From: Mycetocola spongiae
GTDB lineage: Bacteria; Actinomycetota; Actinomycetes; Actinomycetales; Microbacteriaceae
Direction: 5' to 3'
NCBI RefSeq assembly: GCF_020424085.1
Contig: NZ_CP080203.1
Location: 2,976,001-3,040,000, forward strand
DNA: 64,000 nucleotides
Position 1 is the first letter of the stretch, and each line of letters opens with the position of its first letter. A model generated the notes under the pieces. It did not search any database, was not told where the DNA came from, and was given only the letters and a program-made list of their open reading frames with translations. Both the position numbers and the translations under genes were made by a program. Below are positions 51,953-61,146 of this stretch, piece after piece.

Positions 51953-52812
51953 GAGTGCGCGGCGATACTAACATCCAGCCCGAGGTCCAGGGCCCGGGCC
52001 GAATGGGTCAGCGCCCCCACCGAGATCACATCCACCCCGGTCTCGGCAATGGCGCGCACGGTGTCCAGGGAGACATTGCCGCTGGCCTCCACGAGGCTGC
52101 GCCCCGCGATCAGGCGCACCCCCTCGCGCAGATCCGCGAGCGAAAAATTATCCAGCATGATGGTATCCACCACGCCCGAGGCGAGCACGGGTGGCAGCTG
52201 CTCGGGGGAGTCCACCTCCACCTCCAGATGCATCGTATGTGGCATCCGTTCGCGCGCCTCGCGCAGGGCCCGCTCCAGGGGGATTCCGGCGGAGGCAAGC
52301 AATTCCCGGTGATTATCCTTAATCATCACGGCATCGGAGAGGCCGCGGCGGTGATTGCGGCCGCCGCCGGCGAGCACCGCGGCGCGCTCAAAGGCCCGCA
52401 GCCCGGGGGTGGTTTTGCGGGTATCCACGATGCGTGCGCCGGTGCCCGCGATCCGTTCCACAAAACTCGCCGTGAGCGTGGCAATCCCGCACATTCGTTG
52501 CACAAAATTCAGCCCAATGCGCTCGGCCTGGAGCACGCCGCGTGCGGGCCCGCTTACCCGCGCAAGCACGTCACCCGCGGCGAAGGCGGCGCCCTCGGCC
52601 CCGTCCACGACCACCCGGATGAGCGGATCGGTCAGGCTAAAGGCCGCGGCAAAAACCTCGCCGCCGGAAAAAATCCCGGGCTCCCGCGCCCGCAGCACCG
52701 CCTCGGCCCGGGCGGAGGCGGGCAGGAAGAGTTCGGCGCTGATATCTCCCCACGGGGCGTCCTCGGTGAGGGCCGCACCCACGGCGGCGGTGAGAAGGGC
52801 GGAGGGAATCAT
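51949..52812 (-). CDS. nadC: Nicotinate-nucleotide diphosphorylase (quinolinate phosphoribosyltransferase)
   Basis: 287-aa enzyme converting quinolinate and PRPP to nicotinate mononucleotide, CO2 and PPi. Conserved segments are EDAPWGDISAELFL at the N-terminus, QRMCGIATLTASFV, IVDTRKTTPGLRAFERAAV, GGGRNHRRGLSDAVMIKDNH, EVEVDSPEQLP and VEASGNVSLDTVRAIAETGVDVIS. Length is standard. It overlaps nadB and the desulfurase gene by 4 nt each. Confidence 0.97.
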   Translation of the reverse strand: MIPSALLTAAVGAALTEDAPWGDISAELFLPASARAEAVLRAREPGIFSGGEVFAAAFSLTDPLIRVVVDGAEGAAFAAGDVLARVSGPARGVLQAERIGLNFVQRMCGIATLTASFVERIAGTGARIVDTRKTTPGLRAFERAAVLAGGGRNHRRGLSDAVMIKDNHRELLASAGIPLERALREARERMPHTMHLEVEVDSPEQLPPVLASGVVDTIMLDNFSLADLREGVRLIAGRSLVEASGNVSLDTVRAIAETGVDVISVGALTHSARALDLGLDVSIAAHS

Positions 52813-54344
52813 GCGGTGGCTCCAAGCTGATGGACGGGGCGGGGGGAGGGTGAAGAGCGTGGATCATCGGCGCGTTCATGGGCACCCAGGGAGGAGGCGC
52901 GGGCGCGGGCGGCGCGGGTTATGGCCAGAGCCAGCTCGCGCAGATTTTGATCCTCCGCCGCGGCGATCCCGCGCGGAGGCGAGGGCGCGTCCCGGATCCA
53001 GCCCCGCAGGATGCGCTCGGTGCGGTCCAGGCCGGCGCGATCACGGCGCAGCCCCAGATGCTCCCAGCACAGGCCTTGCAGCGCGGAGCGGCTATAGGCG
53101 GGTGCGGGTGCGGGTGCCGGCGCGGATTCGAGCGGGAGCGGCGGTTCCGGGTGCGTGCCGTGGCCCTGCCGCCACGGTCCCGGAGCGGTCAGTGCCGCCA
53201 CCGCCTGCCGGGCAAAAACCACGGCCTCGAGGAGCGAATTGGAGGCGAGCCGGTTGGCGCCGTGTACACCCGTGCGCGCAGCCTCCCCGATGGCATAGAG
53301 CCCGGGGAGCGTGCTGCGGCCGCGGATATCGGTCTCGATCCCGCCCATCCAATAATGGGCGGCGGGCGCCACGGGGATACACTCGCGGGACCAGTCCAGG
53401 CCGCGGTCCGCGAGCTCCCGGGTGATGCCCGGAAAACGCGCCGCAAGTCTCTCCGCACCGAGGTGGCGTGCGTCCAGGTCCACCGGGCGGCCGCCGTCGC
53501 GGGCCATCGTGGCGGCGATCGCGCGGGCCACCACATCGCGCGGGGCGAGCTCGGCATCGGGATGCACGGCGGTCAGGAATCGCCGCCCGGAGCGATCCCG
53601 CAGGAGCGCGCCCTCGCCGCGCACGGCCTCGGAAATCAGGAAGCTTCCGGGGCGGGCGAGCGCGGTGGGATGGAACTGATAGAACTCGATATCGGCCAGG
53701 GCCGCCCCCGCGCGGGCGGCCGCGGCCACGCCATCGCCGGTGGCCAGCGTATCGGTCGTGGAATAGGCATAGAGCGCGCCGGCCCCGCCGGTCGCGAGAA
53801 TCACGGCGTCGGCAAAAATCTCCTCGCGGCCGGTTCCGCGCCAGAACTCGGCCCCGCGCACGCGGCCCCCCGCGCCGAGCAGCTCCGCGAGGAAGTGATC
53901 CTCGCGCACGTCGATTTCCGCGGCGCGCACCGCGGCACAGAGCGCGCGGGATATCTCGGCCCCGGTGCGATCGCCCCCGGCATGCAGGATGCGCGCGGCG
54001 GAGTGGGCGGCCTCGCGGCCGCGGGCCCGCTCGCCTCCCGCGGCCCGGTCGAAGCGGGTGCCCGCGTGCTCCAGCGCGGCGATGGCCCCCTCGGCCGCGC
54101 CGCAGAGCAGCCGCACCGCCCCGGCATCGCCGTGCCCGGCCCCGGCGCGCAGCGTATCGGCCACGTGCGCGTCCACGCTATCGCCCGTGCCCGGCAGCAC
54201 CGCGGCGATCCCGCCCTGCGCGCGCGGCGTGGAACCGCCGCCGAGCGCCCCGCGGGTCGCCAGAATCACGCGGTGTCCCGCGGCCCGGGCCTCCAGGGCC
54301 GCACTCAGCCCGGCGATACCCGAGCCGATGATCAGAACCCGCAT
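52809..54344 (-). CDS. nadB: L-aspartate oxidase
   Basis: 511-aa FAD enzyme that oxidises L-aspartate to iminoaspartate for quinolinate synthesis. The dinucleotide fold is at the very N-terminus (RVLIIGSGIAGLSAALEA), followed by GGSTPRAQGGIAAVLP, HAGGDRTGAEISRAL, ATGGAGALYAYSTT, EFYQFHPTAL, AAHYWMGGIETDIRGRSTLPGLYAIGEAARTGVHGANRLASNSLLEAV in pieces. The C-terminal helical domain ends in a disordered tail. The start lies 3 nt after the nadA stop; the stop overlaps nadC. Confidence 0.97.
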   Translation of the reverse strand: MRVLIIGSGIAGLSAALEARAAGHRVILATRGALGGGSTPRAQGGIAAVLPGTGDSVDAHVADTLRAGAGHGDAGAVRLLCGAAEGAIAALEHAGTRFDRAAGGERARGREAAHSAARILHAGGDRTGAEISRALCAAVRAAEIDVREDHFLAELLGAGGRVRGAEFWRGTGREEIFADAVILATGGAGALYAYSTTDTLATGDGVAAAARAGAALADIEFYQFHPTALARPGSFLISEAVRGEGALLRDRSGRRFLTAVHPDAELAPRDVVARAIAATMARDGGRPVDLDARHLGAERLAARFPGITRELADRGLDWSRECIPVAPAAHYWMGGIETDIRGRSTLPGLYAIGEAARTGVHGANRLASNSLLEAVVFARQAVAALTAPGPWRQGHGTHPEPPLPLESAPAPAPAPAYSRSALQGLCWEHLGLRRDRAGLDRTERILRGWIRDAPSPPRGIAAAEDQNLRELALAITRAARARASSLGAHERADDPRSSPSPRPVHQLGATA

Positions 54345-54347
54345 GGG

Positions 54348-55646
54348 TCAGGGCCGGGCCGCGAGCATGGCCTCGAGGGCCACCCGGGCGGGAACCGCAA
54401 CATCCTCGGGCACCGTGATCCGGTTGAGTACGGTGCCCTCGAGCAGGGCGTCCAGGACCCAGGCCAGATAGCCCGGGTGGATGCGATACATCGTGGAACA
54501 CGGGCAGATCACATCGTCGAGGCAATAGATATTATGCTGCGGATACTGTGCCGCGAGGCGCTGCACGAGGTTAATCTCGGTGCCGATGGCAAATGTGGTG
54601 GGTTCCGTGGCGGCCGCGATGGCGCGCGCAATATAGTCGGTGGATCCGGCCTCATCCGCGGCATCCACCACGGCCATCGGGCACTCCGGGTGCACGATCA
54701 CGCGCACGTCGGGATCGGCCAGGCGGGCGTTGTTAATCTGTTCCACCGTGAACCGGCGGTGTACCGAGCAGAATCCGTGCCACAGGATCACCCGCGCGTC
54801 CAGCAGTTCCTCCGCTGTATTTCCGCCGAGCGGGAGGTTGGGGTTCCACAGCGGCATCCGGTCCAGGCTCACCCCCATCGCCTTGGCGGTATTGCGCCCG
54901 AGGTGCTGATCGGGGAAAAACAGCACGCGCTGTCCGCGCGCAAATGCCCACTCCAGCACCGTTTGGGCATTGGAGGAGGTGCAGACGATCCCGCCGTTGC
55001 GCCCGCAGAAACCCTTGAGCGCCGCGGAGGAGTTCATATAGGTCACCGGGATCACGGGGGCCAGGCCCTCCGGGGTGGGCCCGCCCAGGGTTTCCAGGAG
55101 CGCCTCCCAGCACTCCTCCACCTCGTCGATATTGGCCATATCGGCCATCGAGCAGCCGGCCGCGAGATTGGGCAGGATCACCGCCTGTTCCGGGGCGGAG
55201 AGCATATCGGCGGTCTCGGCCATGAAGTGCACCCCACAAAATACGATGGCCTCGGCCGCGGGGCTGGATTTTGCGGCCCCCGCGAGCTGGAAGGAATCGC
55301 CCACATAATCGGCATAGCGCACCACCTCATCGCGCTGATAAAAATGGCCGAGGATCAGCAGCTTTTCCCCGAGGGTGGCCTTGGCCGCGCGGATGCGCCG
55401 GTCGAGCTCCTCGGCGGAGGCCTCGCGATAGAACCGCGGTAATTCGCCCTGCCGCGGGGAACCGGTGGGGATCACATCGCCCAGCGAGGCGCCCGGGCCA
55501 TAGCCGGGCAGCCCCAGATCAAAAACCCAGGGGCCCTGGGCCAGGTCGGGATCGCATGTGGAGCCGGGTGCGGTTCCGGCCTCGATTGCGGTGATGGTGA
55601 CGTCCACCGAGGCGGCGTCGGCGAGGGCAAGATTGCGGGCGGTCAT
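54348..55646 (-). CDS. nadA: Quinolinate synthase NadA
   Basis: 432-aa [4Fe-4S] enzyme that condenses iminoaspartate with dihydroxyacetone phosphate to quinolinate. Cluster and active-site regions: LILGHFYQRDEVVRYADYVGDS, IVFCGVHFMAETA, AAGCSMADM, ILWHGFCSVHRRFTVEQI, VHPECPMAVVDAADEAGST and DDVICPCSTMYRIHPGYLAWVL. It is the long actinobacterial form with an N-terminal extension of about 80 residues. It overlaps the NUDIX regulator gene by 4 nt. Confidence 0.96.
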   Translation of the reverse strand: MTARNLALADAASVDVTITAIEAGTAPGSTCDPDLAQGPWVFDLGLPGYGPGASLGDVIPTGSPRQGELPRFYREASAEELDRRIRAAKATLGEKLLILGHFYQRDEVVRYADYVGDSFQLAGAAKSSPAAEAIVFCGVHFMAETADMLSAPEQAVILPNLAAGCSMADMANIDEVEECWEALLETLGGPTPEGLAPVIPVTYMNSSAALKGFCGRNGGIVCTSSNAQTVLEWAFARGQRVLFFPDQHLGRNTAKAMGVSLDRMPLWNPNLPLGGNTAEELLDARVILWHGFCSVHRRFTVEQINNARLADPDVRVIVHPECPMAVVDAADEAGSTDYIARAIAAATEPTTFAIGTEINLVQRLAAQYPQHNIYCLDDVICPCSTMYRIHPGYLAWVLDALLEGTVLNRITVPEDVAVPARVALEAMLAARP

Positions 55647-56371
55647 CGTGATTCTCCCTGGGTGCGGCTGGTGGGTATGGGTTCGGCAAAGCGATAGAGG
55701 CGGGCGGGCCGGTGGCGGCCGCCGGTCTGGAGCTGGGTGGTGGCCACCACGCGCCCGCTGGACTCAAGCTGGCGGCGAAAATTGGCGGGGTCGAGGCGGC
55801 GACCCCAGACGCTCTCATAGACCTCGCGCAGCTGGGCGAGGGTGAAGAGGTCGCCGAGGAAGGCATGCGCCAGATGCGAATATTCCAGCTTTCCGCGCAG
55901 CCGGGCCACCGCATAATCGGCGATTTCCCGGTGGTCAAAGGCCATCTCGGGGAGGTCATCGGCGGGGAACCAGGCCACGTTTTCGGTGACCACGGCCTCC
56001 GCCGCCTCGTCCTCGCGCACCAGCGCCCAGTACACGATGGATACCACGCGGTGACCGGGGGAGCGGTTTAGCCCACCAAAAGCGTAGAGCTGTTCCAGAT
56101 AGCGCGGCGAGAGGCCCGTGGTCTCGTTGAGCGTAAAGGCGGCGGATTCGGCGAGCTCCCGCTCGGGCTCGAGCGGCCCGCCGGGCAGCGCCCAGACTCC
56201 GCGCTGCGGATCGCGGATGCGGCGCACCAGCGGAATCCATACCGTGCGCCTTCCGCCGCCCTCGGGCGCGGGCCGCAGGGCAAAGATCACGGTTGACACG
56301 GCGAGTTCGAGGGGTGCCGAGGCAAACACGGGGAATCGACTCCGATCCTGAAGGGGTCCATTTTGAGTCAT
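55643..56371 (-). CDS. NUDIX-winged helix regulator of NAD synthesis, NrtR-like
   Basis: 242-aa protein. A NUDIX-like domain (about 20-150) contains PLVRRIRDPQRGVWALPGGPLEPERELAESAAFTLNETTGL in pieces; the box is degenerate (the usual REx2EExGx2 appears as AESAAFTLNETTGL), so it is probably a sensor, not a hydrolase. A C-terminal winged helix follows (SVWGRRLDPANFRRQLESSGRVV, then GRHRPARLYRF). This architecture is that of NrtR repressors, which sense NAD-derived ADP-ribose. ATG 56371 is chosen; it lies inside a palindrome. It heads the nadA-nadB-nadC operon. Confidence 0.88.
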   Translation of the reverse strand: MTQNGPLQDRSRFPVFASAPLELAVSTVIFALRPAPEGGGRRTVWIPLVRRIRDPQRGVWALPGGPLEPERELAESAAFTLNETTGLSPRYLEQLYAFGGLNRSPGHRVVSIVYWALVREDEAAEAVVTENVAWFPADDLPEMAFDHREIADYAVARLRGKLEYSHLAHAFLGDLFTLAQLREVYESVWGRRLDPANFRRQLESSGRVVATTQLQTGGRHRPARLYRFAEPIPTSRTQGESR

Positions 56372-56378
56372 ATTGACT
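56366..56378. promoter_or_regulatory. Palindrome at the start of the NAD regulator gene
   Basis: AGTCA (56366-56370), TAT, TGACT (56374-56378); the symmetry extends weakly outward (TTG to the left, TTTAA to the right). It covers the start codon and probable transcription start of the NUDIX regulator operon, as expected for an autoregulatory operator. It also lies in the region shared with the divergent solute-binding protein gene. Confidence 0.5.
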
Positions 56379-56512
56379 TTAACGGTTTTCCCCATCTTAG
56401 GGTCATCCTGACCCGAACCCAAATGCGCGGCCCACACCCGGCCCCCACCCGGACCCCGCTAGGCTTTATCCGGGGTGCACTCGCGCACGCCGGAACGCGG
56501 GGGAATTACACG

Positions 56513-58111
56513 GTGGCGGTTCATCACGGCATTCGACGCGGCGCTGCCGCCCTCGCGCTGGCCCTGTCCGGGGCGCTGCTGCTGAGCTCCTGTAGCCCCG
56601 ATGCGGGCCTGGTGCCCGCCGCCGCACACCCCGAGCCGCCGCGCGTGAGCGGCGAATATGCGCTGGCCCTCCCCGCCCCGACCGCGGCGCTCCTGCCGGC
56701 CGATGTGGTGGCCCCCTCCGATCGCGCGATCGCCGAGAACCTCTATGCCCAGCTGGTCACGGTGGATACCGAGGGCGCGGTGAGTGCCGATCTGGCCGAG
56801 TGGATCCGCTCCGAGGACCGCCAGACCTATGAGATTCGGGTGGCCCGGGACCATAAATTTGCCGACGGTGAAGCGATCACCGCGGAGTCCTTTGTGGCCG
56901 CGTGGCGCGAGGCCGCGGCGGAAAAGAACCATCACCCGGCGGCCTATGTTTTTGCCGATATTCGCGGCTTTGGGTTTGAACCGGGCTCCGAGCTCACCGG
57001 GCTCACGGTGCTGGACGAGTATACGTTCCGCGTGGAACTCACCCGCCCCGTATTTGATTTTGTCTATCGGCTGTCCCAGCTGGCATTCTCGCCGTTGCCG
57101 AGCGAGGCCCTCAAGGATCCCGCGGCCTTCGCCCGCGCCCCGCGCGGCAACGGCCCGTTTATCGTGGAGCCCACGCCCGACAGCGGTGCGCTGACGCTGC
57201 TGGCCAATGAGAATTATCGCGGCCCGCGCCCACCCGCGCAAAAACGCATCATCGTGGACGTGGCGGAGGGACCGGAGGCGGCCCTCGCCGCAATCGAGGC
57301 GGGCACCGTATCCGCGGCGATCCCCGTGCCCGATCGCTCGCTGGAGACCCTGGTCATCCCGCGCCGGTTGGAACATTTTGATGGCGAGGAGGGCCGCCTG
57401 CGCCGCGCCGCGATTTCGCTCGCGCTGGACCGCGAGGCACTGAGCGCACAGATCGAGGACTCGATTGCAACCCCCGCTACCTCCTTCACCGTGCCGGGAA
57501 GCGTGGCCGGGAACCCGCTGGCGGATCTGCTCCCCGAGGCGGAGAACCCGCTGCGCCACGACCCCGAGCGGGCGGCGGCACTATGGCGGGAGGCGGATGC
57601 GCTCAACCCGTGGTCGGGCACCCTCACCCTCGCGGTGAATCGCGATGGCGGCCACGCGGGCTGGGGTACCGCGGCTGCCGCGCAGATCGGGCAGGCCCTG
57701 GGCATTAACGCCGAGGCGCAGGTGCTGGATAACTTCCTGGGCCTGCGCGCGGGCATTAACGATCGCAGCCGGCCGAGCGCGTTCCGCGTGGGCTGGGGCG
57801 TGGACTATCCGGCCGCCGCCGATGTACTCGACGCGCAGTACAGCACGGGTGGGCCCTCCAATGACGGCAATTACAGCGAGCCCGCGCTGGATGAGGCGCT
57901 GCGCGAGCTGGGGCAGGCCCCCGATCTTGGGGCCGCCACCGCGGCCGCGGATCGGGCCCAAAAAATTCTTGCGCGGGATCTGCCGGCGGTGCCGCTCTGG
58001 GTGCGTGCGCCGCATGTATTGCTCGCTCCGGGGGCCGCGGAGGTGCCCGTGGGCTGGAATGGAACGCCGCGTCTTGACCTGATTGGTGCCCCCGCTACGG
58101 GCGCAAAATGA
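56513..58111 (+). CDS. Solute-binding lipoprotein, family 5 (peptide/nickel type)
   Basis: 532-aa lipoprotein. The signal peptide ends with lipobox LLSSC (about residue 26). The SBP_bac_5 fold follows: LPADVVAPSDRAIAENLYAQL, VARDHKFADGEAITAESFVAAW, GNGPFIVEP, RRLEHFDGEEGRLRRAAISLALDRE and VGWGVDYPAAADVL are the conserved parts. It is a clear paralogue of the protein at 59386. No permease or ATPase genes follow directly. GTG 56513 is the start (GGGGG about 9 nt before); an extension to 56363 would cross the promoter region. It may share the transporter at 61-64 kb. Confidence 0.9.
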   Translation: MAVHHGIRRGAAALALALSGALLLSSCSPDAGLVPAAAHPEPPRVSGEYALALPAPTAALLPADVVAPSDRAIAENLYAQLVTVDTEGAVSADLAEWIRSEDRQTYEIRVARDHKFADGEAITAESFVAAWREAAAEKNHHPAAYVFADIRGFGFEPGSELTGLTVLDEYTFRVELTRPVFDFVYRLSQLAFSPLPSEALKDPAAFARAPRGNGPFIVEPTPDSGALTLLANENYRGPRPPAQKRIIVDVAEGPEAALAAIEAGTVSAAIPVPDRSLETLVIPRRLEHFDGEEGRLRRAAISLALDREALSAQIEDSIATPATSFTVPGSVAGNPLADLLPEAENPLRHDPERAAALWREADALNPWSGTLTLAVNRDGGHAGWGTAAAAQIGQALGINAEAQVLDNFLGLRAGINDRSRPSAFRVGWGVDYPAAADVLDAQYSTGGPSNDGNYSEPALDEALRELGQAPDLGAATAAADRAQKILARDLPAVPLWVRAPHVLLAPGAAEVPVGWNGTPRLDLIGAPATGAK

Positions 58112-58337
58112 GCCCCCTTGGAGGGTCAAAAAAACCGCGACCTATACCTCTCTTAATAGGGCGCAGAAATAGAGCCCATATTTAAGGGGCACACGCGGTC
58201 ACGGTGGGGTGGTCGGGGAGTGGGGGAACTGCCTCTCGGGTATGCGCATCCTCGCGCAGAAATCGGGTATTGAATAGCATAACTCAGTATTCACAATATT
58301 GCGTCATTGCATTCCGGTTTCCGCGCCGCCGCGGCGG

Positions 58338-59123
58338 CTAGGCAAAGAGGCTGGGCCACCACGCTGCGGCCAGCGGATAACCCACAAAGCTCAGGGCGTC
58401 GATCACAAAATGCGCGATCACCAGCGGGGCCACCCGCCCCCAGCGCAGATAGCACCAGCCGAAGACCACGCCCATCACGATATTGCCAAAAAACGGCCCG
58501 ATGCCCTGATACAGGTGATAGCTGCCGCGCAGCACGGCGGCCGAGAGGATGATGGTCCAGGCCGACCAACCCAGCGCGCGCAGCCGCTCAAAGAGATAAC
58601 CCACCACGATGATTTCCTCGGTGAGTGCGGCCCGCGCCGCGGCGAGCAGCAGGATGGGGATCGTCCACCAGTACTGATCGGCGGGGGTGGGCACCACGTT
58701 CACCGTGATCCCCAGCCAGCGCCCGAGCGCGTAGAACGCAATCCCGGGAATACCGATCACGGCGAGCAGCAAAAACCCGCGGCCGATATCGGTGCGCAGC
58801 ACCCGCGGCCCGCGATAGTCAAAACCGATCCGGGCAAATCCCGACCGTCCCGGCCGCCAGAGCAGATAGAGCACAAGGGCCACCGGGGCTAGGCCAAACG
58901 CAATCCCCAGAAACTGATTGGCAAAATCCACCCACTCGCGCGGATTGGTCGCGGCATTCAGCGCCGCCCCCTGGGAACCCAGCGGGGTTTCATCGGTCAG
59001 GCGCACGATGATGCGCAGGATGGAGTACACGGCGGAGGCCCCGAGCGAGAGCGCAAGCACAATTGCGATCTCGGTCCAGAGGCGCGCACGCGACTCGGGA
59101 GGGGTGGGGAGGGAGATGGTCAT
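58338..59123 (-). CDS. CPBP family intramembrane metalloprotease
   Basis: 261-aa polytopic protein with about seven hydrophobic segments. The CPBP (CAAX protease-like) motifs are visible: EEIIVVGYLFERLR (motif 1, EExxxxxxR), SYHLYQGIGPFFGN (motif 2, here with Tyr-His in place of the more usual Phe-His context) and IAHFVIDALSF (motif 3, His). Members process prenyl proteins, bacteriocins or are of unknown role. It lies between two paralogous binding-protein genes but on the opposite strand. Upstream (58112-58337) there is a 226-bp AT-richer gap with only weak hairpins. Confidence 0.88.
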   Translation of the reverse strand: MTISLPTPPESRARLWTEIAIVLALSLGASAVYSILRIIVRLTDETPLGSQGAALNAATNPREWVDFANQFLGIAFGLAPVALVLYLLWRPGRSGFARIGFDYRGPRVLRTDIGRGFLLLAVIGIPGIAFYALGRWLGITVNVVPTPADQYWWTIPILLLAAARAALTEEIIVVGYLFERLRALGWSAWTIILSAAVLRGSYHLYQGIGPFFGNIVMGVVFGWCYLRWGRVAPLVIAHFVIDALSFVGYPLAAAWWPSLFA

Positions 59124-59385
59124 GCTCTACCTTCGCATCCGGGACCCACGGAAGGGAACCGCGGGTCCGCGCGCGCCCGCGAGTATAGGCCTCGGCCGGG
59201 CCCCGGGGATCAAAAATGGACGCAAATCGACGAGATTTAACAAAATTCGCCCAAATGATTTCTTGGAGGTAACAATTTTGGAGAAAATTTGGTTTTTTCG
59301 GCTGTGCTTCCCTAAGGTCTAACTAACCCACGCGGCAATACCGATTTCGATCGGGTTTGCCCGATTTCCCTGCACAGGAGGAAAC

Positions 59386-60999
59386 ATGAAGATCAATCGC
59401 ATTGGCCTCGGCGCCGTTGCGCTGGCAGCGGTAGGCGCGCTTACGCTCGCCGGCTGCTCCAGCGACGCGGGCAATAAGCCCTCGACCAGCAGCTCCGATG
59501 GAATCGTCAAGACCAACGGTTCCGAGCCCGAAAACCCCCTGATCCCCGCCGGCACCAACGAGACCGGTGGCGGCCACATCGTCGACTCGATCTTCGCCGG
59601 ACTCGTCTATTACGATGTGAAGGGTGACGTTGTAAACGATGTTGCCAAGTCCATCGAATCCGATGACGCCACCAACTTCACCATCACGCTCAACGATGAT
59701 CGTACGTTCACCAATGGTGAGAAGGTCACCGCGAAGTCCTTTGTTGACGCCTGGAACTACAGCGCCAACCTCGACAACGCGCTGAACAACCGCAACTTCT
59801 TCGAGGACATCGACGGCTATAGCGAGGACACCGCGTCCGAGCTCACCGGACTCAACGTTGTCAGCGACACCGAGTTCACCGTGAAGCTCAAGGCCCCGAC
59901 CTCCGACTTCGCCCAGCGCCTCGGCTATACCGCCTTCGCACCGCTGCCCTCCGTTGCCTATGAGGACATCGAGAAGTACGGCCAGAACCCCATCGGAAAC
60001 GGCCCCTATAAGTTCGCCAGCGATACCGCGTGGACCCACAACGAGCGCGTTCTGCTGGTTGCCAACGAGGACTATAACGGCGGCCGCAAGGCACAGAACA
60101 AGGGCCTGACCTTCGAGTTCTATGACACGCTGGACTCGGCCTATGCCGACCTGCAGGGTGGCAACCTCGACGTGATCGACATGGTTCCCGACTCCGCACT
60201 GAAGACCTTCGAGTCCGACCTCGACGGCCGCGCCGTCACCCAGGAATCGGCCACCTTCCAGTCCTTCACCATCCCGGAGCGCCTCGAGCACTTCTCGGGT
60301 GAAGAGGGCATCCTGCGTCGTCAGGCCATCTCGCACGCCATCGACCGCGAGCAGATCACCGACGTAATCTTCAACAAGACGCGTACCCCCGCGAAGGACT
60401 TCTCCTCGCCCGTCATCCCCGGTTATACCGCGGATGTCCCCGGCAACGAGGTCCTCAAGTTTGACCCCACCAAGGCCAAGGAACTGTGGGCTCAGGCCGA
60501 CGCCATCGCGCCCTGGACCGGTACCTTCAAGCTTGGTTATAACGCCAATGGTGACCACGCCGGTTGGGTCGACGCACTGACCAACCAGCTCAAGACCAAC
60601 CTCGGCATCGAGGCAGAGGGCGAGCCCACGGCCGTCTTCGCCGACTTCCGTCAGCTGATCACCAGCCACACCATCCAGACCGCATTCCGCACCGGATGGC
60701 AGGCCGACTACCCGTCGATCTCCAACTACCTGCTCCCGCTGTACACCACGGGTGCCGGTTCCAACGACGGTGAGTACTCCAACCCCGAGTTCGACGCACT
60801 CGTGCGCAGCGGCCTCGAGGACCTCGACCAGAAGTCGGCCGAGAAGAAGTTCACCGAGGCACAGTCGGTTCTGTTCAAGGACCTGCCCGCGCTCCCGCTG
60901 TGGAACGCAACCGCCAGCGGTGGCTGGGGAGCCGACGTTGAGAACGTTCAGTTCGCCTGGAACTCCGTACCGGTGTACTTCGCTATCGAGAAGAAGTAA
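59386..60999 (+). CDS. Oligopeptide-type ABC transporter substrate-binding lipoprotein
   Basis: 537-aa family 5 solute-binding lipoprotein, lipobox TLAGC near residue 22. Conserved blocks: GGHIVDSIFAGLVYYD, DRTFTNGEKVTAKSFVDAWNY, NPIGNGPYKFAS, ERLEHFSGEEGILRRQAISHAIDREQI in pieces, WQADYPSISNYLLPLY and GSNDGEYSNPEFD. It has more C-ending codons than the paralogue at 56513, which suggests high expression. CAGGAGGAAAC precedes ATG 59386. Upstream is an AT-rich promoter region (59215-59385). It leads the dpp/opp-like operon. Confidence 0.94.
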   Translation: MKINRIGLGAVALAAVGALTLAGCSSDAGNKPSTSSSDGIVKTNGSEPENPLIPAGTNETGGGHIVDSIFAGLVYYDVKGDVVNDVAKSIESDDATNFTITLNDDRTFTNGEKVTAKSFVDAWNYSANLDNALNNRNFFEDIDGYSEDTASELTGLNVVSDTEFTVKLKAPTSDFAQRLGYTAFAPLPSVAYEDIEKYGQNPIGNGPYKFASDTAWTHNERVLLVANEDYNGGRKAQNKGLTFEFYDTLDSAYADLQGGNLDVIDMVPDSALKTFESDLDGRAVTQESATFQSFTIPERLEHFSGEEGILRRQAISHAIDREQITDVIFNKTRTPAKDFSSPVIPGYTADVPGNEVLKFDPTKAKELWAQADAIAPWTGTFKLGYNANGDHAGWVDALTNQLKTNLGIEAEGEPTAVFADFRQLITSHTIQTAFRTGWQADYPSISNYLLPLYTTGAGSNDGEYSNPEFDALVRSGLEDLDQKSAEKKFTEAQSVLFKDLPALPLWNATASGGWGADVENVQFAWNSVPVYFAIEKK

Positions 61000-61024
61000 C
61001 CTCTAGAGATATATTCTCACCTCA

Positions 61025-61058
61025 TGTGGGGCGGGCGCCAAAAGGTGCCCGCCCCACA
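61025..61058 (+). promoter_or_regulatory. Intercistronic hairpin between the binding protein and permease genes
   Basis: TGTGGGGCGGGC (61025-61036) pairs perfectly with GCCCGCCCCACA (61047-61058), and GCC/GGT extend the stem inward around AAAA. No T run follows. Such stems protect the upstream binding-protein mRNA or reduce read-through, so that binding protein exceeds permease. Confidence 0.7.
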
Positions 61059-61146
61059 ACATGCGCTTAACAAGCGCCGCTTTCATCCCCAGAGAGGCAC
61101 GACTTCTAAAATGCGATTCTCCCCCTTCTACCCGACGGATTGAGAT

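Noticed and set aside
52878-55442. 854-codon plus-strand frame opposite nadB and nadA
   Set aside because: It is a composition shadow of two clearly recognisable enzyme genes on the minus strand and resembles no family. The same applies to 3737-5422 minus opposite hisS and 14873-16210 plus opposite the Ig-like protein gene.
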